Shown in pieces: positions 63,239-64,000 of a DNA stretch of 64,000 nucleotides; position 1 is the stretch's first letter, and each line of letters starts with the position of its first letter. The stretch lies in the NCBI RefSeq assembly GCF_042665595.1, contig NZ_JBHTCT010000037.1:1-64000 (forward strand), read 5' to 3'. The DNA comes from Bhargavaea changchunensis. Lineage in GTDB: Bacteria > Bacillota > Bacilli > Bacillales_A > Planococcaceae. Made by a program: the position numbers and the translations under genes. The notes under the pieces are model-generated. The model saw nothing but the letters and a program-made list of their open reading frames with translations. It searched no databases and had not been told where the DNA came from.

Positions 63239-64000
63239 ATGGAACCTTCAAATCATCAGGCAAATCCGCCGCAGGAATTCAAAGATCGGATGGTTGCGGT
63301 CTTTGGAGTGGCGGGTAAGACCTATCTGGAAGGGCTTGGGGAAACGGTTGCCCGTTACACGCGGGATTGGGGGCTGTCGGTGAAAGGTCCCGCTCCCAAT
63401 CTGTCCTATAATTATGTGCTTTTCGTGACATGTGCGGACGGGACGGAAGCCGTGATGAAAATAAGTGTGCCGACGGAGGACAGCCGGAATGAAATCCTGG
63501 CAGTGTCTGAATATGGAGGGGGCGGATGCGCCCGGCTTCTCCGTGCCGTGCCCGAAGATGGGGTGCAGCTGATCGAGCACCTGTCACCGGGCACCATGCT
63601 CCGGGCTTTCCGGGATGAAAAGGAAGCGACGGAGAGCTTCTGTAACGTTTGGACAAGGATCCGCAGGCCGCTTCCGTATGGTGCGGAAATCCGCCCGGTC
63701 GGAAGGATGGGGAAGGAAGCTTGCGCCAAATACCGGGCCATGCATCCGGATGGCGGCCCGATTCCAGAGTCTCATGTCACGCTTGCAGAAGATTGCTTTA
63801 GCTGGTTCGAGCATCATGGCACGACAGAACTGCTTCACGGCGACCTTCATCATCAGAATATCCTGCTGGATGAAAAGCGCGGCTGGATGGCGATCGACCC
63901 GCATGGCTATGCGGGGGACCCCGCCTGTGATCTTGCGCCTTATCTCTATAACGAGCTGGAAGGCAAACCACTTGAAGAAACGCTTGATCTGCGCACTTCG
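63239..64000 (+). CDS. Aminoglycoside phosphotransferase-family kinase (partial, 3' end outside window)
   Basis: Open from ATG 63239 (after AGGAGAG) to the window edge without a stop: 254 residues visible. It has the Brenner motif HGDLHHQNILL (H200, D202, N207) and the DPHGYAGDPA metal-binding motif (D220), typical of the APH(6)/streptomycin-hydroxyurea kinase group. N-terminal lobe includes VMKISVPTEDS with the ATP-binding Lys. It might be a resistance gene or a small-molecule kinase; substrate is not proven. The 3' end is outside the window. Confidence 0.85.
   Translation, partial: MEPSNHQANPPQEFKDRMVAVFGVAGKTYLEGLGETVARYTRDWGLSVKGPAPNLSYNYVLFVTCADGTEAVMKISVPTEDSRNEILAVSEYGGGGCARLLRAVPEDGVQLIEHLSPGTMLRAFRDEKEATESFCNVWTRIRRPLPYGAEIRPVGRMGKEACAKYRAMHPDGGPIPESHVTLAEDCFSWFEHHGTTELLHGDLHHQNILLDEKRGWMAIDPHGYAGDPACDLAPYLYNELEGKPLEETLDLRTS

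Overview
The window is a chromosomal origin region from a low-copy, GC-rich member of the Bacillota (Bacillales). The order gyrA-gyrB-recF-S4 protein-dnaN-dnaA-oriC-rpmH-rnpA-yidC-jag-mnmE-mnmG-rsmG-noc-parA-parB, then ychF, rpsF-ssb-rpsR, gdpP-rplI-dnaB, purA and walRKHIJ-htrA-rlmH, is the classical Bacillus origin layout seen with the strand reversed. Ribosome binding sites are strong AGGAGG types, and GTG and TTG starts are frequent. The G/C-rich third codon positions together with noc, yyaC and walHI suggest a high-GC Planococcaceae (a Bhargavaea-like organism is my best guess, with low confidence).

Layout. 1-357: two tandem promoters and the leader of a ribosomal RNA operon that runs off the left edge, as rrnO follows gyrA in B. 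subtilis. 358-9120: gyrA, gyrB, recF, the S4 protein, dnaN and dnaA, all on the minus strand. 7602-7767 and 9121-9542: bipartite oriC with DnaA boxes, a GC cluster, DnaA-trios and an AT-rich unwinding region. 9623-19386: ribosome, RNase P, membrane insertase, tRNA/rRNA modification and chromosome partition genes with two parS sites. 19452-31764: membrane proteins, ychF, the S6-SSB-S18 operon, c-di-AMP phosphodiesterase, helicase and purA. 32064-41479: a WalR-controlled M23 endopeptidase, the walRKHIJ operon, htrA, a small CxxH/CxxC protein and rlmH, with a Noc-site cluster before walR and a DnaA-box cluster around rlmH.

From about 41.5 kb the conserved backbone ends and an accessory-like part starts: an A/T-richer islet (alcohol dehydrogenase, P-loop kinase, small unknown protein, RluF, DUF378), mqo, an orphan ECF S component, a PhoP-box controlled pstSCAB-phoU operon, an ABC ATPase, an aspartate dehydrogenase/metallo-hydrolase pair, a CitS/CitT-type two-component system with a CitMHS citrate transporter, a TPR protein, PgeF, a BirA-controlled bioY-bioB operon, a LysE exporter and a truncated aminoglycoside-phosphotransferase-like gene at the right edge.

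How it works together: most backbone genes are transcribed away from oriC. Replication initiation (DnaA boxes at oriC and two distal clusters), segregation (ParAB/parS), nucleoid occlusion (Noc and a cluster of Noc-like sites) and wall homeostasis (WalRK plus a WalR box on an endopeptidase gene) are linked in one 40-kb block. The most unusual element is a family of three 120-180 nt intergenic hairpin repeats (16516-16642, 24005-24128, 53368-53548) whose stems differ in sequence but keep pairing.
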